A stretch of DNA of 6,787 nucleotides from Desulfurococcales archaeon (GCA_027083115.1 JALWQN010000048.1:1-6787), one strand, 5' to 3'; counted from the stretch's first letter, positions 1 through 6,120 are shown. A program made the numbers and translations. Notes: generated from the sequence alone by a model not told the origin.

Positions 1-1
1 G

Positions 2-1615
2 TATAGGTCCATAAGGACATTCCATAAAGTATCACCAACCGATGCTGTCAAGACTCAACTTACTGATGAGGCACTCCTGGAACCGATGAAAGTAGGTTGG
101 TGGGGTTGGTTCTCCATATTTTTTGGTCTACTATTTGTCTTTGAGGGATTAAGCGGTTGGTCGGCTGGAAGAGCCCTCACAACAGTTTCCTCAGGATCTC
201 TCAGCATCGGATTGATGGTGGGCCTAGTTATTCTATTTATGCTTGAGGCTTCCCTAAGGCCCTTTGCCCCCATACTTCTTGCTTACGGCTTCTCCAAGCT
301 AACCGCTACATACATAGATCAATTAATGGAGGGATTAAGCAAGGTGTTTAAGGGGGGAGTTGCTTTAGCGGCTAAATCAATAACTTCCCTGATTAAGAGG
401 AGGTCTGTGGCTGTAACAATACTTCTTGTTTTCTCCGTCACTCTACTGGCTCAATCCTTTACTTCAGCAGCCAGCCTTACTTCATCAATAAATACTGCAA
501 CAACAGCTTCTGTGGGTGCTAAGTACTTAGGAGTTAAAGACGTATACGTCTCCAATCTTTCAGCAATCCCTAAGTTAGTGAGTAGTTATGAAAAAGAGAT
601 TAGAGGCAACTCCTCCTTAATTATTTCTTTCCCAGCAGTCATTCAGCTCAGTAGGGACTCCATATCACGATACAGTAGCGTAATAGTGATTCCTAACCTA
701 ACTGGCTTCCTAAGAAGCACTTACAATTATGGGGGCTGGGGTGTTGAATCGGGCTTCAGCAACCTAATCACTCAATTGAGTGAGGACCACAACACTATCA
801 TTTATTCCTTAAGTGGGAAAGTTAATCTTTCATCCATACAGGTAGAGAGCTTTGCTCAAGGCCTAATCAAATTATGTGAAGTAAATAATATAGGGCACGT
901 CAAAGGATTTCCAGGTCTTCCTGCAGCCGGCTTATCCAATAGCTATTATGAGGGAGTGGTTATTGCTGGTCCATGGTTACTCAAGTTAATGGGCAGCCAA
1001 GCATTTAATAAGACGGGAATGATGGATGTCAAGCTAATTGTTTATACATCCAGTTCTTCCCTAGCAGACCAGTTAGCCCAGGAAGGATTTAGGGTGACGT
1101 CCCTAAAGAAATTAATGAGTTCCCCCCAATACATGCTGTTTAAGGATCTTACACTATCACAGACTCTGCCCCTAATTACTTCATTAACTATACTGGCCCT
1201 CTCCGTGACCGTTGCTGGTGTGATTGCATGGTCTGTTAGCGTTGAATCTTCAAGAATGTACCTATTGCTGAGGATTAGAGGAGTAAACAAATTATCAGCC
1301 CTGAAAATAATTATTACTGAGTGGGGGATACTGGCCTTAGTTTCCGTAGGTATAGGAGTTTTAGGCGGTATATCGTTAGGGATTACCTCAGGATTCAGTC
1401 CAATTAATTTAGGATTTAGCTCCGGTTTATTAGCCTCAGCATTATTGGGTGGGGCCGTAGATCTAAGCCTTGCTTCCCCCACAACTTCTTTACCTCTCCT
1501 TCAGGTAGGGATTGCTTCATTGATTGCTTGGGTTATAGTTACCTTACTCCCTGCAATAATTTCTATCAGGATTTATTCAGGTTCAATAAGAGGTAGGTTT
1601 ATTGAGGTGAGGTAG
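2..1615 (+). CDS. FtsX/MacB-type ABC transporter permease, C-terminal part (5' truncated by window edge)
   Basis: The frame is open from position 2, so the gene begins before the window; the ATG at 86 is internal. About 537 residues are visible. The first codons (RSIRTFHKVSPTDAV) resemble the cytoplasmic tail that follows the last helix of a first FtsX unit (typically '...R.SP.EAL'). Next come hydrophobic helices at about residues 34-52 and 68-98, then a basic stretch and a helix at about 135-152 that opens the second unit. A roughly 230-residue extracytoplasmic domain follows, carrying several N-x-S/T sequons. Three C-terminal helices lie at about 389-413, 437-461 and 500-523, with the FtsX-like segment RMYLLLRIRGVNKLSALKI between the first two. 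The family couples cytoplasmic ATP hydrolysis to movement or release of substrates at the membrane, as in MacB or LolCE. The ATPase gene starts at the next base after the TAG stop, so the two are surely co-transcribed. The substrate cannot be told. Confidence 0.85.
   Translation, partial: YRSIRTFHKVSPTDAVKTQLTDEALLEPMKVGWWGWFSIFFGLLFVFEGLSGWSAGRALTTVSSGSLSIGLMVGLVILFMLEASLRPFAPILLAYGFSKLTATYIDQLMEGLSKVFKGGVALAAKSITSLIKRRSVAVTILLVFSVTLLAQSFTSAASLTSSINTATTASVGAKYLGVKDVYVSNLSAIPKLVSSYEKEIRGNSSLIISFPAVIQLSRDSISRYSSVIVIPNLTGFLRSTYNYGGWGVESGFSNLITQLSEDHNTIIYSLSGKVNLSSIQVESFAQGLIKLCEVNNIGHVKGFPGLPAAGLSNSYYEGVVIAGPWLLKLMGSQAFNKTGMMDVKLIVYTSSSSLADQLAQEGFRVTSLKKLMSSPQYMLFKDLTLSQTLPLITSLTILALSVTVAGVIAWSVSVESSRMYLLLRIRGVNKLSALKIIITEWGILALVSVGIGVLGGISLGITSGFSPINLGFSSGLLASALLGGAVDLSLASPTTSLPLLQVGIASLIAWVIVTLLPAIISIRIYSGSIRGRFIEVR
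1604..1609 (+). promoter_or_regulatory. Shine-Dalgarno site for the ABC ATPase gene
   Basis: GAGGTG lies within the last codons of the permease gene, 6 nt before the TTG at 1616. It matches the archaeal anti-SD and supports TTG 1616 over the in-frame GTG at 1637, which has no comparable site upstream. Confidence 0.7.
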
Positions 1616-2539
1616 TTGGGTGATGAAGGCATTCTGGTGAAGGTGAAGGACCTAGTTAAGATATATAAGTATAAGGGTGGAGAAGTTCAGGCCTTAAGGG
1701 GAGTTACTGCTTCATTCCCTTCAGGGAAAGTGACGTGCGTTATGGGTCCTTCAGGATCTGGCAAGACAACATTACTGAACCTTATTGGAGGGATTGACAT
1801 ACCTACCGGTGGTGAGATCTTTGTAGGGGATGTTAAGGTTGATGAACTAAGTAGTGATGCCTTAGATGAGTTCAGGCTTAAGTACGTTGGGTTCATATTT
1901 CAGGCACTTAACCTAGTACCTACCTTAACCGCCTTAGAGAACGTTGAGCTACCTCTAATGATTTCTGGCGCTAAGGGTAAAGAAGCCAGGAAAAAAGCAT
2001 TGCATCTCCTGGATGTTGTGGGGATTAAGGATAAGGCCTCAAGATATCCGGAAGAGCTTTCGGGTGGGGAACAGCAGAGAGTAGCTATAGCTATTGCTTT
2101 AGCTAACAACCCTCCAGTAATTCTTGCTGATGAACCTACTGCTGAGCTGGATTCCGTTAATGCGTTAAACATAGTTAAGTTACTGGTTAAGTTAGCTAAG
2201 GAACTAGGGAAAACAATTATTTTAGCAACACACGACCCAAGGGTTGCCGTTAAGGTCGACAGAATACTTAGGATCGAGGATGGGAAAATAACAGGCGAGT
2301 TCAGGCCAATAGATCTCGAGAGAGGAGCAACACCTCCAGAATCCTCAGGTCTTCCTCAGGTTAAGCTATCTGAGTTAATTAAGATGAGGTTAAGTATAGT
2401 GGAGGAGGAAATGAACGACCTTGAGACAAGGTTTAGGTCTGGAGAGATAGGTGTTGAGGAATTCCATAATAAGTTAACTAAGCTCAAGGCAATGCAGGAA
2501 GCACTTAAGGACTTACTGACTTCCTTAGGAACCAGCTAA
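1616..2539 (+). CDS. ABC transporter ATP-binding protein, LolD/MacB type, with C-terminal helical extension
   Basis: This 307-residue cytoplasmic ATPase powers the FtsX-type permease encoded just upstream. The visible motifs are Walker A GPSGSGKTT (44-52), Q-loop Gln96, signature LSGGEQQRV (148-156), Walker B VILADEP (168-174), D-loop ELDS (177-180) and switch His206 in ATHD. The 'Q-loop, LxPTLTALENVELPL' segment is typical of LolD/MacB/FtsE-like subunits, which are usually about 220-240 residues long. The extra 70 residues or so (about 235-307) are charged and helical, with the SHOCT-like core LETRFRSGEIGVEEFHNKL. One oddity is Ile160 after the signature, where most relatives have Arg (RVAIAR). 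The TTG start at 1616 follows the permease stop with no gap and has a good SD. The 3' end overlaps the stop of the opposing small gene by 4 nt. The substrate is unknown. Confidence 0.93.
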   Translation: MGDEGILVKVKDLVKIYKYKGGEVQALRGVTASFPSGKVTCVMGPSGSGKTTLLNLIGGIDIPTGGEIFVGDVKVDELSSDALDEFRLKYVGFIFQALNLVPTLTALENVELPLMISGAKGKEARKKALHLLDVVGIKDKASRYPEELSGGEQQRVAIAIALANNPPVILADEPTAELDSVNALNIVKLLVKLAKELGKTIILATHDPRVAVKVDRILRIEDGKITGEFRPIDLERGATPPESSGLPQVKLSELIKMRLSIVEEEMNDLETRFRSGEIGVEEFHNKLTKLKAMQEALKDLLTSLGTS

Positions 2540-2805
2540 GTCTTGCCTTCTTCTTCACTTTCCGTGAACACTATTGCGTTCAGGTACCTATCTGCTAAAT
2601 CATTCACCTCATCACCTTTTGCTTCCTTAACCCTCTTCTTCAGGAGGGCTTCCAGCTCGCTGCAGGCCTTAATCACTCTGTCGGCAGGTACATACAGTAA
2701 AGACCCTTCAGCATCCTCAACAAAAACTGCGAACTTCTTCTTAGGCCAATCAATAACTACATGGACACATGGAGGATTACTGCATTCATATTTACTCGAG
2801 CTCAA
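2536..2805 (-). CDS. Small hypothetical protein, 89 residues
   Basis: I do not recognise this family. The protein starts MSSSKYECSNPPCV, followed by a probable beta hairpin (about 14-41: VHVVIDWP, FAVFVED, LLYVPAD) and a lysine/glutamate-rich helical second half with an acidic tail (ESEEEGKT). Cys8 and Cys13 flank a short CSNPPC loop that could bind a metal, but no second pair is obvious; Cys47 is alone. There is no signal peptide or membrane segment, so it is probably cytoplasmic. The TTG at 2805 is the only possible start downstream of the in-frame stop at 2818-2820 (minus reading), and GGTGAT lies 3 nt before it. The reverse frame is also open over almost the same span, but it is serine-rich and lacks an SD, so this strand is preferred. 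The gene is convergent with the ABC ATPase gene (stops overlap) and divergent from the UPF0282 gene. Confidence 0.68.
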   Translation of the reverse strand: MSSSKYECSNPPCVHVVIDWPKKKFAVFVEDAEGSLLYVPADRVIKACSELEALLKKRVKEAKGDEVNDLADRYLNAIVFTESEEEGKT

Positions 2806-2808
2806 GTA

Positions 2809-2814
2809 ATCACC
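2809..2814 (-). promoter_or_regulatory. Shine-Dalgarno site for the small hypothetical gene
   Basis: On the minus strand this reads GGTGAT, a full match to the archaeal anti-SD core, ending 3 nt before the TTG at 2805. The GGTG-to-start spacing of 5 nt resembles that of other genes here (6-8 nt). It is the main reason for calling this strand as coding. Confidence 0.6.
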
Positions 2815-2832
2815 TAATTAACTCCTAAGTAA

Positions 2833-2845
2833 CTAAATAAATTAG
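2833..2845. promoter_or_regulatory. AT-rich divergent promoter, TATA-like box
   Basis: TAAATAAATTA lies in the short spacer between the small minus-strand gene and the UPF0282 gene. Read on the plus strand, its centre is about 26-28 nt before the TTG at 2867, the usual archaeal TATA-to-start distance. Read on the minus strand (TAATTTATTTA), it is about 30-35 nt before the TTG at 2805. It could serve either or both genes. No start-site data are available, so this rests only on composition and spacing. Confidence 0.4.
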
Positions 2846-2854
2846 TTTTCTCTT

Positions 2855-2860
2855 AAGGTG
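2855..2860 (+). promoter_or_regulatory. Shine-Dalgarno site deciding the UPF0282 start
   Basis: AAGGTG ends 6 nt before TTG 2867, the same spacing as GAGGTG before the ABC ATPase gene. The GTG at 2858-2860 is part of this site, so using it as the start codon would leave that start with no SD. TTG 2867 is therefore preferred. Confidence 0.55.
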
Positions 2861-2866
2861 TGGTTG

Positions 2867-3973
2867 TTGAGTGAGTCAGATCCGTTAAGGAAGGCGGGAG
2901 TCACTCTAGTATGGTTTGATAGCTTAGGCGCTAAAAGCATGAGCGTTTACCTGGATTGTGGCCTAATTATTGATCCTGGGGCTGCCGCTATGCAACCCTC
3001 CTACCCTCTTCCTAGCGAGAAGAAAAAAGCTCTGAAGGAAAATGCCTTAAGAGCAATAAGCACTTACTTAAGGAAGGCTCCAGCAGTTATAGTTACTCAT
3101 TACCATTACGATCACGTAGTTAACCTAAAGGAAAGACCTGAATTCGTTAGCTTCTTTAAAGGTAGGGCTCTCTACATCAAGAACCCAAATGAATACATAA
3201 ATAATTCCCAATGGTTTAGGGCAAGGGACTTCGTCAGTTCCATCCTTCAGAGCGAGAAAGAAAACATTTGGGATTACTTAAGCAGGCCATGCAGAAACCA
3301 TTATCCAGACCCTGTAGAGAGCTTAACGCATGCGTTAAGCAAGGATTTCGGGGACTACGCAAACCGAAGGTCTGAGTTGCTCGAGAAAGGCAGGAAATGG
3401 TTCAGGTCCTTAGTCAATGGTTTATGGGGCTCTAAGGAATGGGTGTCTGAATTCAGTCTCAAGGACGGCACATCACTCAGGTGGGTTGATAATGTAAGTT
3501 TTGAGGTAAATAACTGTAGAGTGAGGGCACTCGGGCCTTGGTTTCATGGTACGGAATTCAGTAGGACAGGATGGGTCGTTCCTTTGGTTATTGATTCAGG
3601 TAAGGTAAGGTTATTTTATACAAGCGATGTTATGGGGCCAGAAATAGAGGACTATGCCGATAGGGTTATTGAGGAAAGACCTGATGTAGTAATCCTTGAT
3701 GGCCCCTCCACTTACCTATTTCCCTACATGCTTAACAGAATTAACTTGAGGAGAGCTATAGAGAATGCAGTAAGAATTATTGAGGAAAGCGGGGCTAAAT
3801 TAATTATTTATGATCATCATCTCTTGAGGGATAGGAGATGGAGGGCTAGGGTTGCTGAAGTTATTGAGAGAGCTAAGAAGTTAGGTATTAAGTTAATGAC
3901 TGCTGCAGAATACTTGGGAAGAAAGCCCTTAATAGATTATTTAGTGTTAAGCAATAATCCAACTGGTGATTAA
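2867..3973 (+). CDS. UPF0282 family metallo-beta-lactamase-fold hydrolase (COG2248)
   Basis: This predicted cytoplasmic metal-dependent hydrolase of about 368 residues has no firmly known substrate. Residue numbers here count from GTG 2858. The N-terminal segment DSLGAKSMSVYLDCGLIIDPG (21-41) is typical of UPF0282. The metal motif THYHYDH is at 80-86 (H81, H83, D85, H86). Further likely ligands are His230 in WFHG, Asp257 in YTSDVMGP and His320/321 in YDHH. The segment RPDVVILDGPSTYL (274-287) is also family-like. The region between about 110 and 205 is long and rich in aromatic and charged residues, which makes this protein somewhat larger than common members of about 300 residues. GTG 2858, TTG 2864 and TTG 2867 are all possible starts; the SD favours 2867, giving MSESDPL. 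The stop codon lies 2 nt before the proposed CTG start of the Nudix gene, so the pair is probably one operon. Family assignment is sound; the biochemical role is not known. Confidence 0.88.
   Translation: MSESDPLRKAGVTLVWFDSLGAKSMSVYLDCGLIIDPGAAAMQPSYPLPSEKKKALKENALRAISTYLRKAPAVIVTHYHYDHVVNLKERPEFVSFFKGRALYIKNPNEYINNSQWFRARDFVSSILQSEKENIWDYLSRPCRNHYPDPVESLTHALSKDFGDYANRRSELLEKGRKWFRSLVNGLWGSKEWVSEFSLKDGTSLRWVDNVSFEVNNCRVRALGPWFHGTEFSRTGWVVPLVIDSGKVRLFYTSDVMGPEIEDYADRVIEERPDVVILDGPSTYLFPYMLNRINLRRAIENAVRIIEESGAKLIIYDHHLLRDRRWRARVAEVIERAKKLGIKLMTAAEYLGRKPLIDYLVLSNNPTGD
3965..3970 (+). promoter_or_regulatory. Shine-Dalgarno site for the Nudix gene
   Basis: GGTGAT forms the last two sense codons of the UPF0282 gene. 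GGTG is 7 nt from CTG 3976, 4 nt from ATC 3973 and 10 nt from ATT 3979. The spacing at clear genes in this window is 5-8 nt, so CTG fits best. Confidence 0.5.
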
Positions 3974-3986
3974 TCCTGATTAACCC
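3967..3986 (+). repeat. 10-bp imperfect tandem duplication at the UPF0282/Nudix junction
   Basis: TGATTAATCC (3967-3976) is followed directly by TGATTAACCC (3977-3986), with one mismatch. The copies hold the UPF0282 stop codon and the beginning of the Nudix frame. Removing one copy would place the GTG at 3966 in frame with the Nudix ORF (GTG ATT AAC CCT GAG). The repeat is seen directly; a slippage origin is inference. Confidence 0.75.
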
Positions 3987-4509
3987 TGAGGTCCTAGGTA
4001 GGAGGCTTAAATGCAAAGGTAAGAGAGTTAAGTTATATGAGCTTAGGTTAAGGTGGGAAAGTAAGGAGTTCGAGAGAGACCTGATCTCTTTTGGCGAGTC
4101 AGTAGGTATTGTTCCAATAACTTCAGCTCAAGAAGTTATTCTTCTTAAGCAATGGAGATCAGCCGTAATGAACTGGATCACGGAAATACCTGCTGGAAGA
4201 GTAGAGAATAGTGAGTCACCTGAGGAAGCAGCCCTCAGGGAACTTAAGGAGGAGACAGGTTATGAAGCGAGGAAACTGCTGAAGCTTGCGTCAGTGAGAG
4301 TATCTCCAGGCTACAGTGATGAATTAATGCATCTTTACTTAGCTACGGATCTAGTGGAGAGTGAAGCATCACCTGAGGAAGGAGAAATCATTAATATCGT
4401 GAGGAAACCCCTGGATATCGCTGTTAAGGAAGTTCTATCCGGTGAAAATAGCGACTTAAAGACTGTTGCAGGAATTCTCTTAGCTCATGAAAAGCTGAGG
4501 GCCTACTGA
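3976..4509 (+). CDS. Nudix hydrolase, ADP-ribose pyrophosphatase-like, probable CTG start
   Basis: This enzyme probably cleaves ADP-ribose or a related nucleoside diphosphate derivative to AMP plus a sugar phosphate. Counting from CTG 3976 (177 residues), the Nudix box GX5EX7REUXEEXGU is intact at 74-96 (nt 4195-4263): G74, E80, R88, E89, E92, E93, G95. Flanking segments are typical of ADPRases: LLKQWRSAV, TEIPAGRVE, SPGYSDELMHLYLA. The first ATG in frame (4168) would give 113 residues and remove the N-terminal strands (ELRLRW, GIVPITSAQEVILLKQW), which such enzymes need. The frame is open back to a TGA at 3967 yet holds no ATG, GTG or TTG before 4168. CTG 3976 (LINPEVLGRR), with GGTGAT just upstream, is the best candidate; ATT 3979 is the alternative. 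The gene follows the UPF0282 stop within 2 nt and is convergent with the KaiC-like gene, 14 nt between stops. Function is well supported; the exact start and substrate are not. Confidence 0.85.
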   Translation: MINPEVLGRRLKCKGKRVKLYELRLRWESKEFERDLISFGESVGIVPITSAQEVILLKQWRSAVMNWITEIPAGRVENSESPEEAALRELKEETGYEARKLLKLASVRVSPGYSDELMHLYLATDLVESEASPEEGEIINIVRKPLDIAVKEVLSGENSDLKTVAGILLAHEKLRAY

Positions 4510-4523
4510 TTAAAACTAACGTT

Positions 4524-5960
4524 CTAAACTCTTTGTAAGTCACTTAGCTTTCTCTTTATGTTTAACCTAATTTCTCTAAAGCATTCGTTCAGGGTATTGC
4601 CAGAAAGTATTTTGGGTTCTGTCCCTACTTGCCAGACATACAATTCAGGCTCTATACCTATTTCTGAGTACCTAACGGATGAGCCTTTCTTCGCGTAATT
4701 CACCCTAATTACGGTTTCAGCAAGGGTGGCTTGCCTAAGGAAGCTCTCCTCATTTATTACGGACGTTAGTCTGACCGTAATTATTCCTTCGCTCCTTAAC
4801 CTCAATAACTGATTATATAGTAACCTATAGTATGTTTGGGAGTCAGAGGACATTATTACGGCTTCTGGCGAATGGAATACAACAATATCTGGTCTCTTTT
4901 TCACTATGATGTAGTTCTCCAGATGCAGGAGTTCTTCAGGGCTGAAGGCTGTGGGGTTTATTCCCCTAGCAAATTTTATGTACTTAATTCCTTTCTCAGA
5001 GGGTATTCCCAAATAATTTGAAGCCATCCTTATGTAATCCAATATCTCGTTTTTTGAGTACCTATAGCTAATAACGCCCATCCTTAAGTCATTGAGAACG
5101 GTTATGGCTATTAAGGGGATTACCTCATACAATAAGGACCTTGCATGAGGAGGGACAGCTAACAATATAGAGGTTCCTGGATATAGGTTCGGAATAACTC
5201 TCTCCAGGGCTTTACACGGAGGCTTTAATTTACGCTCCTTCCTTATGGGAGGTACATTTTCTAGCTTCAACGGAGTAAACACTATTAAGCCTTCTCTCTC
5301 TTTAATTGAGAAAGGTAATTCAGCAATAGTTAGTGGTGCCCCCCTAAACTTCCTTATCTCCATTTTCCTGACTAGCAGTGAACCCATAACTTCATGCTTC
5401 ATAAGGATTACTACATCAGCAACGAATTCAAGGTCCCTGTTAGGTAATGCAACCATACCCAGAGGTAATTCCTCAACAAGTATTACTAACCCTTTAATGG
5501 CTTTAGTTAAGTCATAGAAGAAATTCTGAAAAATTGATCTACCGACACTGGATGTTAAAGACTCAGAAATAGGCGTAGCGCTATCGAGCACAAATATTTT
5601 TGGCTTGAATTTCTTGAAGGCATCGCCTATAATATCACTTAACATCTTAATTACTTCATCGCCAGCCACTACCGGTAACCTAACGAACTTAAGGAGCTTC
5701 TTTTCCTCGAGGTCTTTAAGATTCATTCCGTACTTACTCATTTGGGAAAACAGCTTCTCTTTATTTTCTTGGAAAGATAGGTAAAGACATGGCTTACCTT
5801 TAGAGGCATTCTTGTAACAGATTGTCGTTGCGAAAGTTGTTTTTCCTGCTCCTGGATGCCCAGCTATAAGTAACGTTGTTTCTTCACTTAGGGAGTGAGG
5901 AAATAATGAATCAAGGCCTTCCACGCCGAATGCCAGGTCTTCTTTACTATGCTTACTCAA
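4524..5960 (-). CDS. RecA-superfamily ATPase, tandem KaiC-like (COG0467), second domain degenerate
   Basis: This 478-residue cytoplasmic protein has two RecA/KaiC-type units. Unit 1 (about 8-230) opens with FGVEGLDSLF. It has Walker A GHPGAGKTT (34-42), a strand and acidic turn LSFQENKE (61-68), Walker B KIFVLDS (121-127, Asp126), LVEE (161-164) and the KaiC-like end RKMEIRKFRGAP (198-209). Unit 2 (about 245-450) keeps the strand pattern but has PGTSILLAVPPHARSLL where the P-loop should be and DIVVFHS (358-364) with His363 where the Walker B Asp should be, so it probably does not bind ATP. Relatives include KaiC-like signalling and RadA/RadB-like ATPases; the partner and target are unknown. 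TTG 5960 is the start, with GGTGAG 6 nt before it. A small upstream ORF overlaps this start by four bases (TTGA), implying translational coupling if it is real. Confidence 0.9.
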   Translation of the reverse strand: MSKHSKEDLAFGVEGLDSLFPHSLSEETTLLIAGHPGAGKTTFATTICYKNASKGKPCLYLSFQENKEKLFSQMSKYGMNLKDLEEKKLLKFVRLPVVAGDEVIKMLSDIIGDAFKKFKPKIFVLDSATPISESLTSSVGRSIFQNFFYDLTKAIKGLVILVEELPLGMVALPNRDLEFVADVVILMKHEVMGSLLVRKMEIRKFRGAPLTIAELPFSIKEREGLIVFTPLKLENVPPIRKERKLKPPCKALERVIPNLYPGTSILLAVPPHARSLLYEVIPLIAITVLNDLRMGVISYRYSKNEILDYIRMASNYLGIPSEKGIKYIKFARGINPTAFSPEELLHLENYIIVKKRPDIVVFHSPEAVIMSSDSQTYYRLLYNQLLRLRSEGIITVRLTSVINEESFLRQATLAETVIRVNYAKKGSSVRYSEIGIEPELYVWQVGTEPKILSGNTLNECFREIRLNIKRKLSDLQRV

Positions 5961-6049
5961 CGAACCCTCACCTTCGGAAGTGAATTATCGCCATAACATG
6001 AACCTTCATTTCTAATGATTCCTTGAATTACAGGCAGCAATTCCTTCAT
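5957..6049 (-). CDS. Small ORF (30 residues; up to 49 from ATG 6106) overlapping the KaiC-like gene start
   Basis: Unrecognised. In the minus direction the frame runs from ATG 6106 (49 residues) to a TGA at 5959-5957 that overlaps the TTG start of the KaiC-like gene as TTGA. The ATG at 6049 (30 residues, starting MKELLPVIQG) has GAGGT 7 nt before it and is the preferred start. The longer form adds a hydrophobic, strand-like stretch (FNFTIRLIIEVEY). Codon choice (ATT, AGA, AGG, GAA) fits the neighbours, and the tail LPKVRVR also encodes the SD of the next gene. It could be a coupled leader peptide, a tiny partner protein or a chance ORF. No alternative plus-strand gene competes in this interval. 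Confidence 0.42.
   Translation of the reverse strand: MKELLPVIQGIIRNEGSCYGDNSLPKVRVR
5967..5972 (-). promoter_or_regulatory. Shine-Dalgarno site for the KaiC-like gene
   Basis: On the minus strand this reads GGTGAG, ending 6 nt before TTG 5960. It supports that TTG as the start and lies inside the last codons of the small upstream ORF. Confidence 0.6.
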
Positions 6050-6120
6050 ATATTCAACCTCAATTATCAATCTAATTGTAAAATTGAAACAATCAAATAT
6101 AAGCATTTAATTTAATGTTT

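Noticed and set aside
1042..1482. Minus-strand frame of 146 codons inside the permease gene
   Set aside because: It lies fully antisense to a clear membrane protein gene, is rich in Pro/Asn/Ser, and shows no recognisable motif; treated as a shadow. Shorter antisense frames inside the ATPase gene (1687-1896, 1900-2172) and at 55-273 were set aside on the same grounds.
86..1615. Permease starting at ATG 86
   Set aside because: The frame is open upstream to the window edge and those codons resemble the tail of the first FtsX unit, so ATG 86 is internal.
2543..2809. Plus-strand open frame of 88 codons opposite the small minus-strand gene
   Set aside because: It is serine/threonine-rich, has no SD before its TTG, and looks like the shadow of the lysine/glutamate-rich minus-strand protein, which has a GGTGAT site.
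3973..4011. Programmed frameshift producing a UPF0282-Nudix fusion
   Set aside because: All three frames have stops in or next to the junction and no slippery run is seen; SD-led initiation at CTG is simpler.
4168..4509. 113-residue Nudix protein starting at ATG 4168
   Set aside because: It would lack the N-terminal strands of the Nudix fold, which are encoded in the same open frame upstream.
4510..4523. Terminator between the convergent Nudix and KaiC-like genes
   Set aside because: The gap is 14 nt with no hairpin and only short T runs, so no supportable terminator.
4836..5517. Plus-strand frames (4836-5021 and 5245-5517) inside the KaiC-like gene
   Set aside because: They are antisense to a protein with clear motifs and have no SD or domain.
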